Origin: Microbacterium sp. CSI-V | GTDB lineage: Bacteria > Actinomycetota > Actinomycetes > Actinomycetales > Microbacteriaceae | Assembly (NCBI RefSeq): GCF_001984105.1 | Contig: NZ_MTQM01000007.1 | Location: 248,001-312,000 of the forward strand | Direction of reading: 5' to 3' | DNA: 64,000 nt | Part shown: piece by piece, positions 50,508 to 59,587 of the stretch | Layout of the letters: every line of letters starts with the position of its first letter | Position numbering within the stretch: the first letter of the stretch is position 1 | The notes under the pieces: model-generated | Database searches by the model: none | Seen by the model: the letters and a program-made list of their open reading frames with translations, nothing else | Told to the model about the DNA's origin: nothing | Program-made: the position numbers and the translations under genes

Positions 50508-51187
50508 GTAATAATCACCTCCGATTCGCGTGTGGATCCGCCGCGTCTCGGCGTGTACGCGAGCGTGACGGCGACGATGCGGTCGACCCCCGCGTCCCGG
50601 AGCGCCGACACCGCATCCCGAAGGGTGGCGCCGGTGGTGACGACGTCGTCCACCACGACGACGGAGCCCGCGAGCGGGGCGCGCGCGGCGAAGAGACCCG
50701 CGACGTTGGCCCGGCGCGCGGCGCGGCCGAGACCACGCTGATCGGCGGAGGCGCGGCGCACCCGCACCAGCGGAACGGTCCGGGCCCCGGCCCTGCGCAC
50801 GAGGAGGTCGACGGGACGGTAGCCGCGGCGCCGGTCGGCCGCGCGTGAGGCCGGGATGGTCGTGACGGTCGCCCCGGCCGGGGCGGCGGCGAGCGCCGCG
50901 GCGAGCGCCGGCCCCAGGGCGCCGGCGAGGCCCGTCCGGCCGTCGGACTTCATCGCGCGGATGACACGCGCGGCGACGCCGTCGAACTCGAGCGCGCTGA
51001 TCACCTCGACATCGGGGAGCAGCGGGCGCCGGACGACCCGCGGGGCCAGGGCGGCGCGGCATCCCTCGCACACGTCGACGTCGAGCGCGCCGCACCCCGC
51101 GCACGCCACCGGGAACCAGAACGCCAGCGCGTCGACCACGGCCTCGCGAATGGCGCGCGTCCACACCGCCGGAAGAGGAGAGCCCAT
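50504..51187 (-). CDS. ComF-family phosphoribosyltransferase-like protein
   Basis: Protein of 227 residues with an N-terminal zinc-finger-like pair of CxxC motifs (CAGC near 25 and CEGC near 37) and a C-terminal type I phosphoribosyltransferase fold with PRPP loop VVVVDDVVTTGATL. The family includes ComF/GntX proteins linked to DNA uptake and to replication-fork or restart functions. The start is ATG 51187; the longer in-frame start at 51283 adds a Pro/Arg-rich stretch overlapping lpqB and is rejected. It lies 92 bp after lpqB on the same strand, its usual place in actinobacteria. Confidence 0.9.
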   Translation of the reverse strand: MGSPLPAVWTRAIREAVVDALAFWFPVACAGCGALDVDVCEGCRAALAPRVVRRPLLPDVEVISALEFDGVAARVIRAMKSDGRTGLAGALGPALAAALAAAPAGATVTTIPASRAADRRRGYRPVDLLVRRAGARTVPLVRVRRASADQRGLGRAARRANVAGLFAARAPLAGSVVVVDDVVTTGATLRDAVSALRDAGVDRIVAVTLAYTPRRGGSTRESEVIIT

Positions 51188-51279
51188 GTCTGCAGGATGG
51201 CGCCTCACCGCGTGCTCCCGCGGGGGCGGGGACCCCTTCCGGGGAGGGATCCGTCCCGACCCCGCCCGGGGAGGACGGG

Positions 51280-52938
51280 TCAAGACGTGGTGCCCTGCTG
51301 CACCGCGAGGACGCGGATGTCACTGGCGACGAGGGTCCACGAGCTACCGCGGCGACTGAAGAGGCGACCGGAGTCGTCGAGGATGCGCACGGTCGCACTG
51401 CCTCCGGCGATCGCCTTCGCGCTCTCGGGGACGGGCCCCACGGTCCCCCGTCCCCCGACGTTGAGCTCGTCGAGCCGCGCCGCGCCGTCGACCGACGTCA
51501 ACACGCCGACGACGGTGTCGTCCAGCCACGCGAGATCGAACGCGCCCGGTTCCGAGAACGACAGCACGTGCGGCGGCCCGAGGCTGACCGCGTTCCCCTC
51601 GCGCACGATGCCCGCCAGCCACACCTCCCGGACCCCCGCGACGGTCACGATCGCCGCGACGCGCGTGCCGTCGCGCGAGATCTGGAAGGACACCACCTCG
51701 GAGGCATCCGGCCAGGCGTTGCCGATGTCGCGCGGAACCCCCTGCGGTGTGTACGCGCGCAGCTGCGAGGGAGCAGACCGCGGAACGCTCCAGATCTCGC
51801 CCGTCGCGTCGATGGACGGGGGCAGCAGACCCGCGCGGTCGTCGAGGAGGAACGTGCCGCCGTCGGCGAGCGCGCTCGCGACCGCCCCCTGCTGCGTGAG
51901 CACGGCGGCGAGGCTGCGGTCGGCCTCGAGTTCGACGCTCGTCGGGGCGAGCGACTCCACCGCGTCGGAGAGGGTGGGGATCGTCTCGACCGTCTCGCCG
52001 CTGAGCACCCCGAACGTCCCGTCCGTGGTCAGCACGGCCGGCGACGGGTCGACCCGGGTGACCTTCACCGGCAGCTCGGTCGCGGCGATCGGCGTCCCGT
52101 CGACCGTCATCTGCACCTCGCTGATCCCGGCCGTGGCGAGACTGCGGGTCAACTGCGTCTGCATGCGGTCGAGGGTGGTGCGATCCAGACTCAGCGCCGC
52201 CTGGGGCAGTTGCACCTGCGCGACGCCGCTCGAGGAGAGCGTCACCGAACGCCCCACCAGGGACAGCCCATCGGGGAAGGCGTTCTTCACGGCGCCCGAG
52301 AGCCAGGCGCTGGGCTGCCCGTCGACCAGGGCGGTCGTGACCCGGCTGGCCACGAGCGGGCGCGGGAACCACCGGACGTCGGGGACGATGAAACTCCACG
52401 TGGGGTCGAAGTACGCCACCGATGCCGCCTGATAGACGGTCGGGAAGACCTCCTCGTAGAGCACGACGCCGTCGGGGGCCGACGTGATCCGCCACTGGTC
52501 GTCGACACGCGCGAGGGTGAACGACAGGGTCTCGGTGGCCCCGCTCACCGCCGGAGAATAGGCGCCGTCGGCATCCACGCCGGCGATCGTCGAGAGTTGC
52601 ACGCCCACGGACGTCCCGTCCGGAACGGCCGTCGCACGACGGTCGGCGAGGCGGTCGATCGTCACCCGGGCGCGCGGGTCCCACTGGGTGCCGGGCGCGA
52701 GGAAGAGCTTGGCCGTGGCCCAATCGTCGGCGGGGCCGGACCCCGCGCGCAGGAAGCCCTCGACGATCTCGGCGGGCGAGGCGTCTTCGAGGGGACCGTC
52801 CGGGACGAAGGCGAACTGCTGCGTCTGGTCGCCCTCCGGTCCGCGACCCGGGTTGACGTAACCCGTCGTGGGCAGACCGGTGCACGCGGAGAGGACCAGG
52901 ACGAGCAGCAGGCTCAGGCCCGCGAATGCGCGCTTCAT
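51280..52938 (-). CDS. lpqB: Lipoprotein LpqB (MtrAB-associated)
   Basis: Secreted lipoprotein of 552 residues. The signal peptide MKRAFAGLSLLLVLVLSAC has its lipobox Cys at residue 19. Then come a GerMN-like domain (about 55-280) and a C-terminal beta-propeller-like domain. In mycobacteria LpqB interacts with the MtrB sensor and modulates the MtrA-MtrB system and cell division. ATG 52938 overlaps the mtrB stop by 4 bp (ATGA), so it is coupled to mtrB. It is the third gene in mtrA-mtrB-lpqB. Confidence 0.95.
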   Translation of the reverse strand: MKRAFAGLSLLLVLVLSACTGLPTTGYVNPGRGPEGDQTQQFAFVPDGPLEDASPAEIVEGFLRAGSGPADDWATAKLFLAPGTQWDPRARVTIDRLADRRATAVPDGTSVGVQLSTIAGVDADGAYSPAVSGATETLSFTLARVDDQWRITSAPDGVVLYEEVFPTVYQAASVAYFDPTWSFIVPDVRWFPRPLVASRVTTALVDGQPSAWLSGAVKNAFPDGLSLVGRSVTLSSSGVAQVQLPQAALSLDRTTLDRMQTQLTRSLATAGISEVQMTVDGTPIAATELPVKVTRVDPSPAVLTTDGTFGVLSGETVETIPTLSDAVESLAPTSVELEADRSLAAVLTQQGAVASALADGGTFLLDDRAGLLPPSIDATGEIWSVPRSAPSQLRAYTPQGVPRDIGNAWPDASEVVSFQISRDGTRVAAIVTVAGVREVWLAGIVREGNAVSLGPPHVLSFSEPGAFDLAWLDDTVVGVLTSVDGAARLDELNVGGRGTVGPVPESAKAIAGGSATVRILDDSGRLFSRRGSSWTLVASDIRVLAVQQGTTS

Positions 52939-54620
52939 GAAGGCGTCCTCCCCGTCCGTCCGAGCGAGATCGGCTGCGTCAGTCCGAGCGCTTCGAGCGC
53001 GCCGCCCTGCTCGTCGTCCGGGACCAGGGGCAGCGGCGACCCGCCGAGCGGACGCCCGTCGCGCGGAAGTGTGAGCAGGAAGTTCGAGCCGTGGCCGAGT
53101 TCCGACCACACCGACAGCGTGCCGCCGTGGAGCCGCGCGTCGCCCAGGGCGATGGAGAGCCCGAGACCCGTCCCGCCGATCGTCCGCACGCGCGAGGGAT
53201 CCGCGCGCCAGAAGCGGTCGAACACGCGCTCCACATCTTCGGTTCGCATGCCGAGGCCGAAATCGCGGACGCTGAGGGCGACGGCATCCCGGTCGCTGTC
53301 GACGGAGACGACGATCGGACGCCCCTCCCCGTGCTCGATCGCGTTGCCGAGGAGGTTGCGCACGATCCTGCGCACCCGCCTCCCGTCCATGTCGATGGGG
53401 GTGTAGCCGCCGGGCGCGACCAGGCGGACGTCGCTGCCGTGCTGGTGGGCGAGCTGCTCCATCGACGCGATGACGTCCTCCGCCAGGTGGGCCATGCTCG
53501 TGGGCTCGAGTTCGAGCTGCACCGATCCGGCGTCGTAGCGGCTGATCTCGAGGAGGTCGGTCAGGAGCACCTCGAAGCGCTGCACCTGCGCGTGCAGCAG
53601 CTCAGCGGCACGGGCCGTGGTCGGCTCGAACTCCGCGCGCTGGTCGTTGATCATGTCGGCGGCGAGGCGGATCGTCGTCAGCGGCGTCCGCAGCTCGTGC
53701 GACACGTCCGAGACGAACCTCTGCTGCACGAGCGAGAGGTCGGCCAGCTCCTTGATCTGGGATTCGATGCTGTCGGCCATCGCGTTGAACGAGCGGTTCA
53801 GGGTGGCCAGCTCGTCCTCGCCGCGGACGGGCAGGCGCACCCCCAGGTCGCCCGCCGCGAGCTTGGCGCTGGTCTCGGCGGCATCCGCGATCGGAGTCGT
53901 CACCGATCGGAGCACGACCCAGGCGATGGCCCCGATGAGCACGACGAGCACCAACCCGACCACCCACAGCAGCACCTGGACGAACGCGAGCGTCTGAGAG
54001 GCGCTGGAGAGGTCGTACCCCATGTAGAGCTCGTAGTAGTCGACCCCGTCCTGGGCGGGGAAACGCAACTGGTGACCGACCAGGATGCCGGGCACCTCGC
54101 GCCCGGTGTCGGAGGGCAACGCCACCGACTGCCACCACTGCAGGTCGGGGTTGGACTGCACCTGGGTCCGCAGGGCGTCGGTGACGATCCCCGAGTCGAA
54201 CGCCGGCGAGATGAACGGTTGCGGCGCCAGAGGAGAAGCGGGACCGATGCGGTACAGGGCGATCAGGTCGCTCGAGGACTGCTGCGACAGGCGCGTGGCG
54301 ATGCCGTTCATCAGCGTCTGCGCCGCCGCCGGATCGGTCGAGTCCACCGCGGCATCCAGAGTCGCCTGGGCCGCCGCCGTCGCGCGCTGGGCCTCGAGGA
54401 GCACCTGGTCCTTCCGGGCGGTGAAGAGCTCGTTCTGGATGACGAGCGCCATCGCCACGCAGGTGACGAGGATCGTCGCGGCCGTCAGCGCGACGGTGAT
54501 GACGATCGTGCGGAACCGCAGCGATCGACGCCACAGGGTCGCCAGACGGTCGCGGATGCCACGCCAGTCGATGGGCCGCCTCACCCGGGAGATCGGGATC
54601 GTGCGCACCGCGCCCGTCAT
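52935..54620 (-). CDS. mtrB: Sensor histidine kinase MtrB
   Basis: Membrane kinase of 561 residues. It has TM1 at about 38-60, an extracytoplasmic sensor about 65-210, TM2 at 214-237, a HAMP domain (238-290), a HisKA helix with SDVSHELRTPLTT (His308) and a HATPase_c domain (NLLGNAIEHG, DFGLGM, GGTGLGLSI). The C-terminal tail ends in RTPS. It phosphorylates MtrA and coordinates cell division, osmotic stress and peptidoglycan turnover in actinobacteria. It starts at GTG/ATG 54620, 7 bp after the mtrA stop, and its end overlaps lpqB. Confidence 0.96.
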   Translation of the reverse strand: MTGAVRTIPISRVRRPIDWRGIRDRLATLWRRSLRFRTIVITVALTAATILVTCVAMALVIQNELFTARKDQVLLEAQRATAAAQATLDAAVDSTDPAAAQTLMNGIATRLSQQSSSDLIALYRIGPASPLAPQPFISPAFDSGIVTDALRTQVQSNPDLQWWQSVALPSDTGREVPGILVGHQLRFPAQDGVDYYELYMGYDLSSASQTLAFVQVLLWVVGLVLVVLIGAIAWVVLRSVTTPIADAAETSAKLAAGDLGVRLPVRGEDELATLNRSFNAMADSIESQIKELADLSLVQQRFVSDVSHELRTPLTTIRLAADMINDQRAEFEPTTARAAELLHAQVQRFEVLLTDLLEISRYDAGSVQLELEPTSMAHLAEDVIASMEQLAHQHGSDVRLVAPGGYTPIDMDGRRVRRIVRNLLGNAIEHGEGRPIVVSVDSDRDAVALSVRDFGLGMRTEDVERVFDRFWRADPSRVRTIGGTGLGLSIALGDARLHGGTLSVWSELGHGSNFLLTLPRDGRPLGGSPLPLVPDDEQGGALEALGLTQPISLGRTGRTPS

Positions 54621-54627
54621 GAGGGTC

Positions 54628-55308
54628 TCAAGCCACCGCGCCGGCGCGATAGCCCACCCCGCGCACGGTGGTCACGATGCGGGGGTTGTCGGGGTCGGCC
54701 TCGACCTTGGCGCGCAGGCGCTGGACGTGCACGTTGACCAGGCGCGTGTCGGCCTTGTAGTGGTATCCCCAGACCTGTTCGAGCAGCATCTCGCGCGAGA
54801 AGACCTGCTGCGGTTTCTCGGCGAGGGCCACGAGGAGCTCGAACTCGAGCGGGGTCAGCGCGATCGGGCTCTCGCCGCGGCGGACCTCGTGCGCGGCGAC
54901 GTCGACGACGAGGTCGCCGATCCGCAGCGTCTCGTCTACCGCCGCCGCGGCCGGACGCAGGCGCGTGCGGATGCGGGCGACGAGCTCTTTGGGGTTGAAC
55001 GGCTTGACGATGTAGTCGTCGGCCCCGGATTCCAACCCCTTCACGACGTCGGCGGTGTCGGTGCGGGCGGTGAGCATGATGATCGGGATGCCGGACTCCG
55101 CGCGCACGCGCGTGCAGATCTCGATGCCGTCGACGCCGGGCAGCATGAGGTCGAGGAGGATCAGATCGGGACGCTCGGTGCGCCACGCGTCGACCGCCTG
55201 CGCGCCGTCCGCGCAGAACACGGTCTCGAATCCCTCGGTGCGCAGCACGATGCCGATCATCTCGGCGAGCGCGGTGTCGTCGTCGACAACCAGGATCCGT
55301 GAAGTCAT
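54628..55308 (-). CDS. mtrA: Response regulator MtrA
   Basis: OmpR/PhoB-type response regulator of 226 residues. The receiver domain carries Asp9-Asp10, phospho-acceptor Asp53 (ILLDLMLPG), Thr81-region TART and Lys (VKPFNPKEL). The C-terminal winged helix includes PLEFELLVALAEKPQQVFSREMLLEQVWGY and the recognition RLVNVHVQRLRAKVE. It is a usually essential regulator of division and envelope genes. A -10-like TACGCT lies at 55380-55385 (minus). It is the first gene of mtrA-mtrB-lpqB. Confidence 0.97.
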   Translation of the reverse strand: MTSRILVVDDDTALAEMIGIVLRTEGFETVFCADGAQAVDAWRTERPDLILLDLMLPGVDGIEICTRVRAESGIPIIMLTARTDTADVVKGLESGADDYIVKPFNPKELVARIRTRLRPAAAAVDETLRIGDLVVDVAAHEVRRGESPIALTPLEFELLVALAEKPQQVFSREMLLEQVWGYHYKADTRLVNVHVQRLRAKVEADPDNPRIVTTVRGVGYRAGAVA

Positions 55309-55379
55309 CGGGTGTACGTCTTCCGTCTCGGCCCCGTTCGGGAACGGGTAACGCGCCGCGGGTGGGGCGCATCACCCCG

Positions 55380-55385
55380 AGCGTA
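55380..55385 (-). promoter_or_regulatory. -10 box TACGCT for mtrA
   Basis: On the minus strand TACGCT would give a leader of about 65 bases. No clear -35 element is seen; a direct repeat CGTGTCCGGG at 55391-55400 and 55412-55421 lies just upstream. Confidence 0.3.
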
Positions 55386-55468
55386 GTCGACGTGTCCGGG
55401 ATGAGGCCGAGCGTGTCCGGGGTGTGTGACACGATGAGGACACAGCCGACCGCCGAGGAGGCGTCATC

Positions 55469-56731
55469 GTGACCGCGTACCCCGCCTGGACGCCGGCCTC
55501 GCGCGCCGGGATCGTTCCGCTGCATCCGTACGGGTTCGGCACCATCCTGGGCCGCTCGTTCGTGGCGCTGCGCCACAACCCGCGCGTGCTGCTGGGCTTC
55601 GCCCTCGTCGTGCAGACCGTCGCCTACGTCATCGTCACGGCGGCCATCGCCGGGGTGGCGGTCGCGAGCTTCTCGCGCCTGGACACCCTCGTCGAGGGCA
55701 GCGACGCGTTCGATGCCGTCCTGACCGGGTCCATCGCCCTGACGGGCGTCGCCGCCCTGGTGCTCGGGGCTCTCGCCGGCGCTCTCGGCATCCTCGTCCA
55801 GGCCGTCGTCGTCACCGAGGTCGCCTCCGCGGTCGTCGCCGAGAAGCCGACGCTGCGCGAGGCGTGGCTGCGGGTGCGCCCCGTCTTCTTCCGCCTCCTC
55901 GGCTACGCCCTGCTGACCCTCCTGGCCTCGGTCGTCGTCCTCGCGATCCTCGGCGGGATCGCGGTCCTCGCGGGCTTGGCGGTCCTCCCGCTCGGGATCG
56001 TGCTGGGCGTCCTGTTCGCCCTCGGACTCATCCCCCTCTACGCCTGGCTGTCGACCAAGCTCTTCCTCGTCCCCTCCGCGATGATCCTCGAGGGCGTCGG
56101 CATCCGGCGCGCCATCGCGCGGTCCTGGGTGCTGACGCGACGGCGCTTCTGGTCGACGTTCGGCGTGATCGTCGTCATCTCCCTCGCCTTCGGCTTCGTC
56201 GCACAGGTCATCTCGATCCCGCTGAGCCTGCTCTCGGGTGGGATCTCCGCGATCATCGCGCCGACCGCAGCCGAGAACCCCAGCGCGATCGTGGCGTTCG
56301 TGGTGATCCAGTTCGTCGGGCAGATCGGCATCCTGCTGGTCCAGTGCATCGCGGTCGTGGTCCAGTCGACCTCGGCGGTCCTGGTGTACGTGGACGCGCG
56401 GATGCGCGTCGAGGGTCTCGACCACGACCTCTCCGTCTACGTCGAGGCGCGCGACGCGGGGGCGGCCGCACTGCCCGACCCCTACCGCGCCGGCATCGGC
56501 CGCACGATCGCGCCCGCTCCGGCGTGGGGGACGCCGCCTGCTCCGGGGTGGCCCGCGCCACCCGCCGGCGGCGCGGCCTGGCCCGCGCCGACCCCGACGA
56601 CGGCGGCGCCGCCGACCGCGTCGCCCGCCACCACGCCCGCACCCCCCGCGGCCGCACCGCCGCACCCGCCCGTCCCGCCGTCCGATCCGACCGCATGGGC
56701 GGCCCCCGGCGGCCCGCCCGCGGGTTCGTGA
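55469..56731 (+). CDS. Membrane protein with GDPD-type membrane domain and Pro-rich tail
   Basis: Protein of 420 residues with six or more hydrophobic segments (about 45-330) resembling the membrane domain of actinobacterial glycerophosphoryl diester phosphodiesterases (DUF975-like), but no phosphodiesterase catalytic domain. The last 90 residues are Pro/Ala-rich and probably disordered. The start is GTG 55469 behind GAGGAGG. It is the first gene of a rightward operon that continues through DUF4129, DUF4350, MoxR and DUF58 genes with 1-4 bp overlaps. The function is unknown. Confidence 0.85.
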   Translation: MTAYPAWTPASRAGIVPLHPYGFGTILGRSFVALRHNPRVLLGFALVVQTVAYVIVTAAIAGVAVASFSRLDTLVEGSDAFDAVLTGSIALTGVAALVLGALAGALGILVQAVVVTEVASAVVAEKPTLREAWLRVRPVFFRLLGYALLTLLASVVVLAILGGIAVLAGLAVLPLGIVLGVLFALGLIPLYAWLSTKLFLVPSAMILEGVGIRRAIARSWVLTRRRFWSTFGVIVVISLAFGFVAQVISIPLSLLSGGISAIIAPTAAENPSAIVAFVVIQFVGQIGILLVQCIAVVVQSTSAVLVYVDARMRVEGLDHDLSVYVEARDAGAAALPDPYRAGIGRTIAPAPAWGTPPAPGWPAPPAGGAAWPAPTPTTAAPPTASPATTPAPPAAAPPHPPVPPSDPTAWAAPGGPPAGS

Positions 56732-57399
56732 TCACGGCCCTCCGGGCGCTGGTGAGCGCCGTCCCGCTGCTCCCCGACCCGGACGAGGCCCGGGAGTGGG
56801 CCGAGCGCGAGCTCGCCGACCCGGTCTACCGCGCCGCCGAGCCGACGCCCTTCGACCGGGCGGCGCGGGCGGTCCTGGACTTCCTGGAGCGGCTGTTCAC
56901 CGCCCCGGTGTCGGGCGACTGGGGCCCGTGGGCGTTCGTCGTGCTGGCCGTCCTCGTCATCGCCGCGATCATCGTGGCGCTGCTGATCTGGGGCCGTCCG
57001 CGCGTCACCGCCCGGGCCCGCCCGGCCGCGCGCGCCCTCTTCGACGAGGACGACGGACGGTCCGCCGCCGAGCTCCGCGCCGACGCCGCGGCGGCGGCCG
57101 AGCGCGACGATTGGGACGCCGCGACCGTGCTCCGGTTCCGCGCGTTCGCACGCGGACTCACCGAGCGCGGCATCGTGGACCCGCCGCCCGGCGCCACGGC
57201 GCGCGCGTTCGCCCGGTCCGCCGGCGACGCGCTCCCCGCGCTCGGCTCGTCCGGGCTCGCCGCGGCGGCGGTGTTCGACGACGTGCGGTATCTCGGACGC
57301 CCCGGCACGGCCGACGCCTATGCCCTCGTCCGTCGCCTCGACGAGACCGCCGTGGCATCCCGCGTCGGAATCCCGGATGCCGGGGCGGTCGCGCCGTGA
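56728..57399 (+). CDS. DUF4129 domain-containing membrane protein
   Basis: Protein of 223 residues with one central membrane helix (about 70-92, WAFVVLAVLVIAAIIVALLIW) and a C-terminal cytoplasmic DUF4129 domain containing ALRFRAF-like helices (VLRFRAFARGLTERGIV) and FDDVRYLGRPGTADAY. Similar domains are fused to transglutaminase-like proteins in other bacteria. GTG 56728 overlaps the preceding stop by 4 bp. It probably works with the following DUF4350, MoxR and DUF58 proteins at the membrane; the molecular role is not known. Confidence 0.85.
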   Translation: MITALRALVSAVPLLPDPDEAREWAERELADPVYRAAEPTPFDRAARAVLDFLERLFTAPVSGDWGPWAFVVLAVLVIAAIIVALLIWGRPRVTARARPAARALFDEDDGRSAAELRADAAAAAERDDWDAATVLRFRAFARGLTERGIVDPPPGATARAFARSAGDALPALGSSGLAAAAVFDDVRYLGRPGTADAYALVRRLDETAVASRVGIPDAGAVAP

Positions 57400-58562
57400 C
57401 GTCTGTCGCCGCAGCTCCCCTCCGGCGTCGCCGAACGGCGATCGGGTGGATCGCGCTCGTCGCCGTCCTGGCCGTCGTCGCACTCTTCGGCACGACCCTG
57501 GTGTTCGGCGGGTGGACGCAGCGCGATGCGCTCGACCCCGACTCCCCGGCGCCCGACGGCACCCGCGCCGTCGTGCGCCTCCTCGAGCAGCAGGGCGTCT
57601 CGGTCACCGTCGTCCGCGATCTCGCCGCCGCCGAACGCGCGCTCGACGCCGCGCCGAGCACGCTCGTGATGCGCGATGCACCGATGCTCAGCGACGCGGC
57701 ACTGCGCCGCCTCACCGCGGACGCGGGCGACGTCGTGCTCGTCGAACCGCGCTCCCGCAGCCTGGACGTCCTGCTGAACGGTTCCGCGCTCGGACACGTC
57801 CTCGAGGATCGTTCGACCCCTCCGGCGTGCGACGTTCCCGCCGCCCGGGCCGCGGGCTCGGCGCACGTGGGCGAGCTGTACGTGCCCGGCGACGGCGTGA
57901 CCGGCTGCTACCCGACGGACGGCGGGTTCGGCGTCCTCGTCCACGACCAGGGAGACAGGACGGTCGCGGCGGTGGACGGACTGTCCGTCCTCACCAACCG
58001 GGCCCTCCCCCTCGACGGCGACGCCGCCCTCGCCCTCGGTCTCCTCGGGCGCGCGCCGGCGCTCGTCTGGTACGTGCCCTCCCTCGCCGACGCCGACACC
58101 GGCACCGCCGTCCCCACGATCGGCGAGCTGACCCCCGGGTGGGTGACGCCGGCGATGGTGCTGCTGCTGATCGCCGGGCTCACGGCCGCGGTGTGGCGCG
58201 GACGCCGGTTCGGGCCGCTGGTGACCGAGCGCCTGCCGGTGACGGTCCGGGCGAACGAGACGACCGAGGGACGAGCCCGGCTCTACGCCGCCTCCGGGGA
58301 CGCCGCCCACGCCCTCGACGAACTGCGCCGTGCCGCCCGTCGCCGGCTGGTGCGGCTGCTCGGCCTGTCGGCCCGGACGCCCGCGGAACAACTCGCGGAC
58401 GCGGTGGCCGAGCGGCTCGGGACCGACCGCGCGATCGTGCGCGGCATCCTGATCGACGACCTCCCCCGCACCGACCGCGAGCTCGTCGCGGCCAGCGACC
58501 GACTGCGCGATCTCGAGACGAGCGTCCGCGCGACACTCCGAACGGAAAGGACCCCCCGATGA
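57396..58562 (+). CDS. DUF4350 domain-containing membrane protein
   Basis: Protein of 388 residues with an N-terminal helix (about 17-38), an extracytoplasmic DUF4350 region (about 50-245; DGTRAVVRLLEQQGVSVTVV at 53-72 opens it) containing two Cys that may form a disulfide, a second helix (about 250-268) and a cytoplasmic helical tail. GTG 57396 overlaps the DUF4129 stop by 4 bp, and its own stop overlaps moxR by 4 bp. Its order in the operon is the usual actinobacterial one. The function is unknown. Confidence 0.85.
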   Translation: MTSVAAAPLRRRRTAIGWIALVAVLAVVALFGTTLVFGGWTQRDALDPDSPAPDGTRAVVRLLEQQGVSVTVVRDLAAAERALDAAPSTLVMRDAPMLSDAALRRLTADAGDVVLVEPRSRSLDVLLNGSALGHVLEDRSTPPACDVPAARAAGSAHVGELYVPGDGVTGCYPTDGGFGVLVHDQGDRTVAAVDGLSVLTNRALPLDGDAALALGLLGRAPALVWYVPSLADADTGTAVPTIGELTPGWVTPAMVLLLIAGLTAAVWRGRRFGPLVTERLPVTVRANETTEGRARLYAASGDAAHALDELRRAARRRLVRLLGLSARTPAEQLADAVAERLGTDRAIVRGILIDDLPRTDRELVAASDRLRDLETSVRATLRTERTPR

Positions 58563-59587
58563 CCGACAGTCCTCTCGGCTCCCCCGACCACGCCGCTCCC
58601 GCACCCGCGTCGGACGCGCCGCGAACGGGGGCCGACGACGCGGCCCTGCGTCAGGCGATGCACCGTGTGCGCACCGAGGTCGGCAAGGCCGTCGTCGGCC
58701 AGGACGGCACGATCACCGGACTGCTCATCGCTCTCCTCTCGCGCGGCCATGTGCTCCTCGAGGGCGTGCCGGGCGTCGCCAAGACCCTGCTCGTGCGGTC
58801 CTTCAGCCGGGCGCTCGGCCTCGACACGCGACGCGTGCAGTTCACCCCCGACCTCATGCCCGGAGACGTCACCGGTTCGCTCGTCTACGACGCCCGCTCG
58901 GGGGAGTTCGAATTCCGCGCCGGACCCGTGTTCACGCACGTGCTCCTCGCTGACGAGATCAACCGCACGCCCCCGAAGACGCAGGCGGCCCTGTTGGAGG
59001 CGATGGAGGAACGCCAGGTCTCGTCCGACGGCGTCAGCCGTCCGCTTCCCGACCCGTTCCTGGTCGCCGCGACCCAGAACCCGGTCGAACACGAGGGCAC
59101 CTACACGCTCCCCGAGGCTCAACTCGACCGCTTCCTCCTCAAGCTCGTGGTCGATCTGCCGGATAGGGATGCCGAAGTCGACGTCCTCCGCCGCCACGCG
59201 GGCGGGTTCGATCCGCGGCGCCTGGGCGAGGCCGGAGTGGATGCCGTCGTCACGGCGCCGGAGATCCTCGCGGCGCAGCGCGCGGCGGCATCCGTCGCCG
59301 TCGCCGACGACGTGCTCGGTTACCTCGTCGATCTCGCCCGGGCCACGCGGCAGAGCCCGTCCGTGCTGCTCGGGGTGAGTCCGCGCGCGTCGACCGGACT
59401 CCTCGCCGCGGCGAAGGCGTGGGCGTGGCTCGGGGGCTACCCCGCCATCACGCCCGACCACGTGCAGACGATGCTCGTGCCCGTGTGGCGCCACCGTATC
59501 CGGCTGCGACCCGAAGCCGAGATCGAGGGCGTGTCGGTGGATGCCGTCCTCACCTCGGTCCTGCAGCAGACGCGCGTTCCGCTCTGA
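58559..59587 (+). CDS. MoxR-family AAA+ ATPase
   Basis: Cytoplasmic AAA+ chaperone-like ATPase of 342 residues. Walker A is GVPGVAKT (about 70-77), Walker B is LLADEINRTPPKTQAALLEAMEE, and sensor and arginine-finger segments follow (ATQNPVEHEGTYTLPEAQLDRF). MoxR proteins act with partner DUF58/VWA-type proteins to mature or insert metal centres and other complexes. ATG 58559 overlaps the DUF4350 stop by 4 bp, with AAAGGA upstream. Its partner DUF58 follows with a 1-bp overlap. Confidence 0.93.
   Translation: MTDSPLGSPDHAAPAPASDAPRTGADDAALRQAMHRVRTEVGKAVVGQDGTITGLLIALLSRGHVLLEGVPGVAKTLLVRSFSRALGLDTRRVQFTPDLMPGDVTGSLVYDARSGEFEFRAGPVFTHVLLADEINRTPPKTQAALLEAMEERQVSSDGVSRPLPDPFLVAATQNPVEHEGTYTLPEAQLDRFLLKLVVDLPDRDAEVDVLRRHAGGFDPRRLGEAGVDAVVTAPEILAAQRAAASVAVADDVLGYLVDLARATRQSPSVLLGVSPRASTGLLAAAKAWAWLGGYPAITPDHVQTMLVPVWRHRIRLRPEAEIEGVSVDAVLTSVLQQTRVPL

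Noticed and set aside
50504..51283. Longer ComF start at 51283
   Set aside because: It would overlap lpqB and add a Pro/Arg-rich segment with no family similarity; ATG 51187 gives the normal N-terminal zinc-finger layout.
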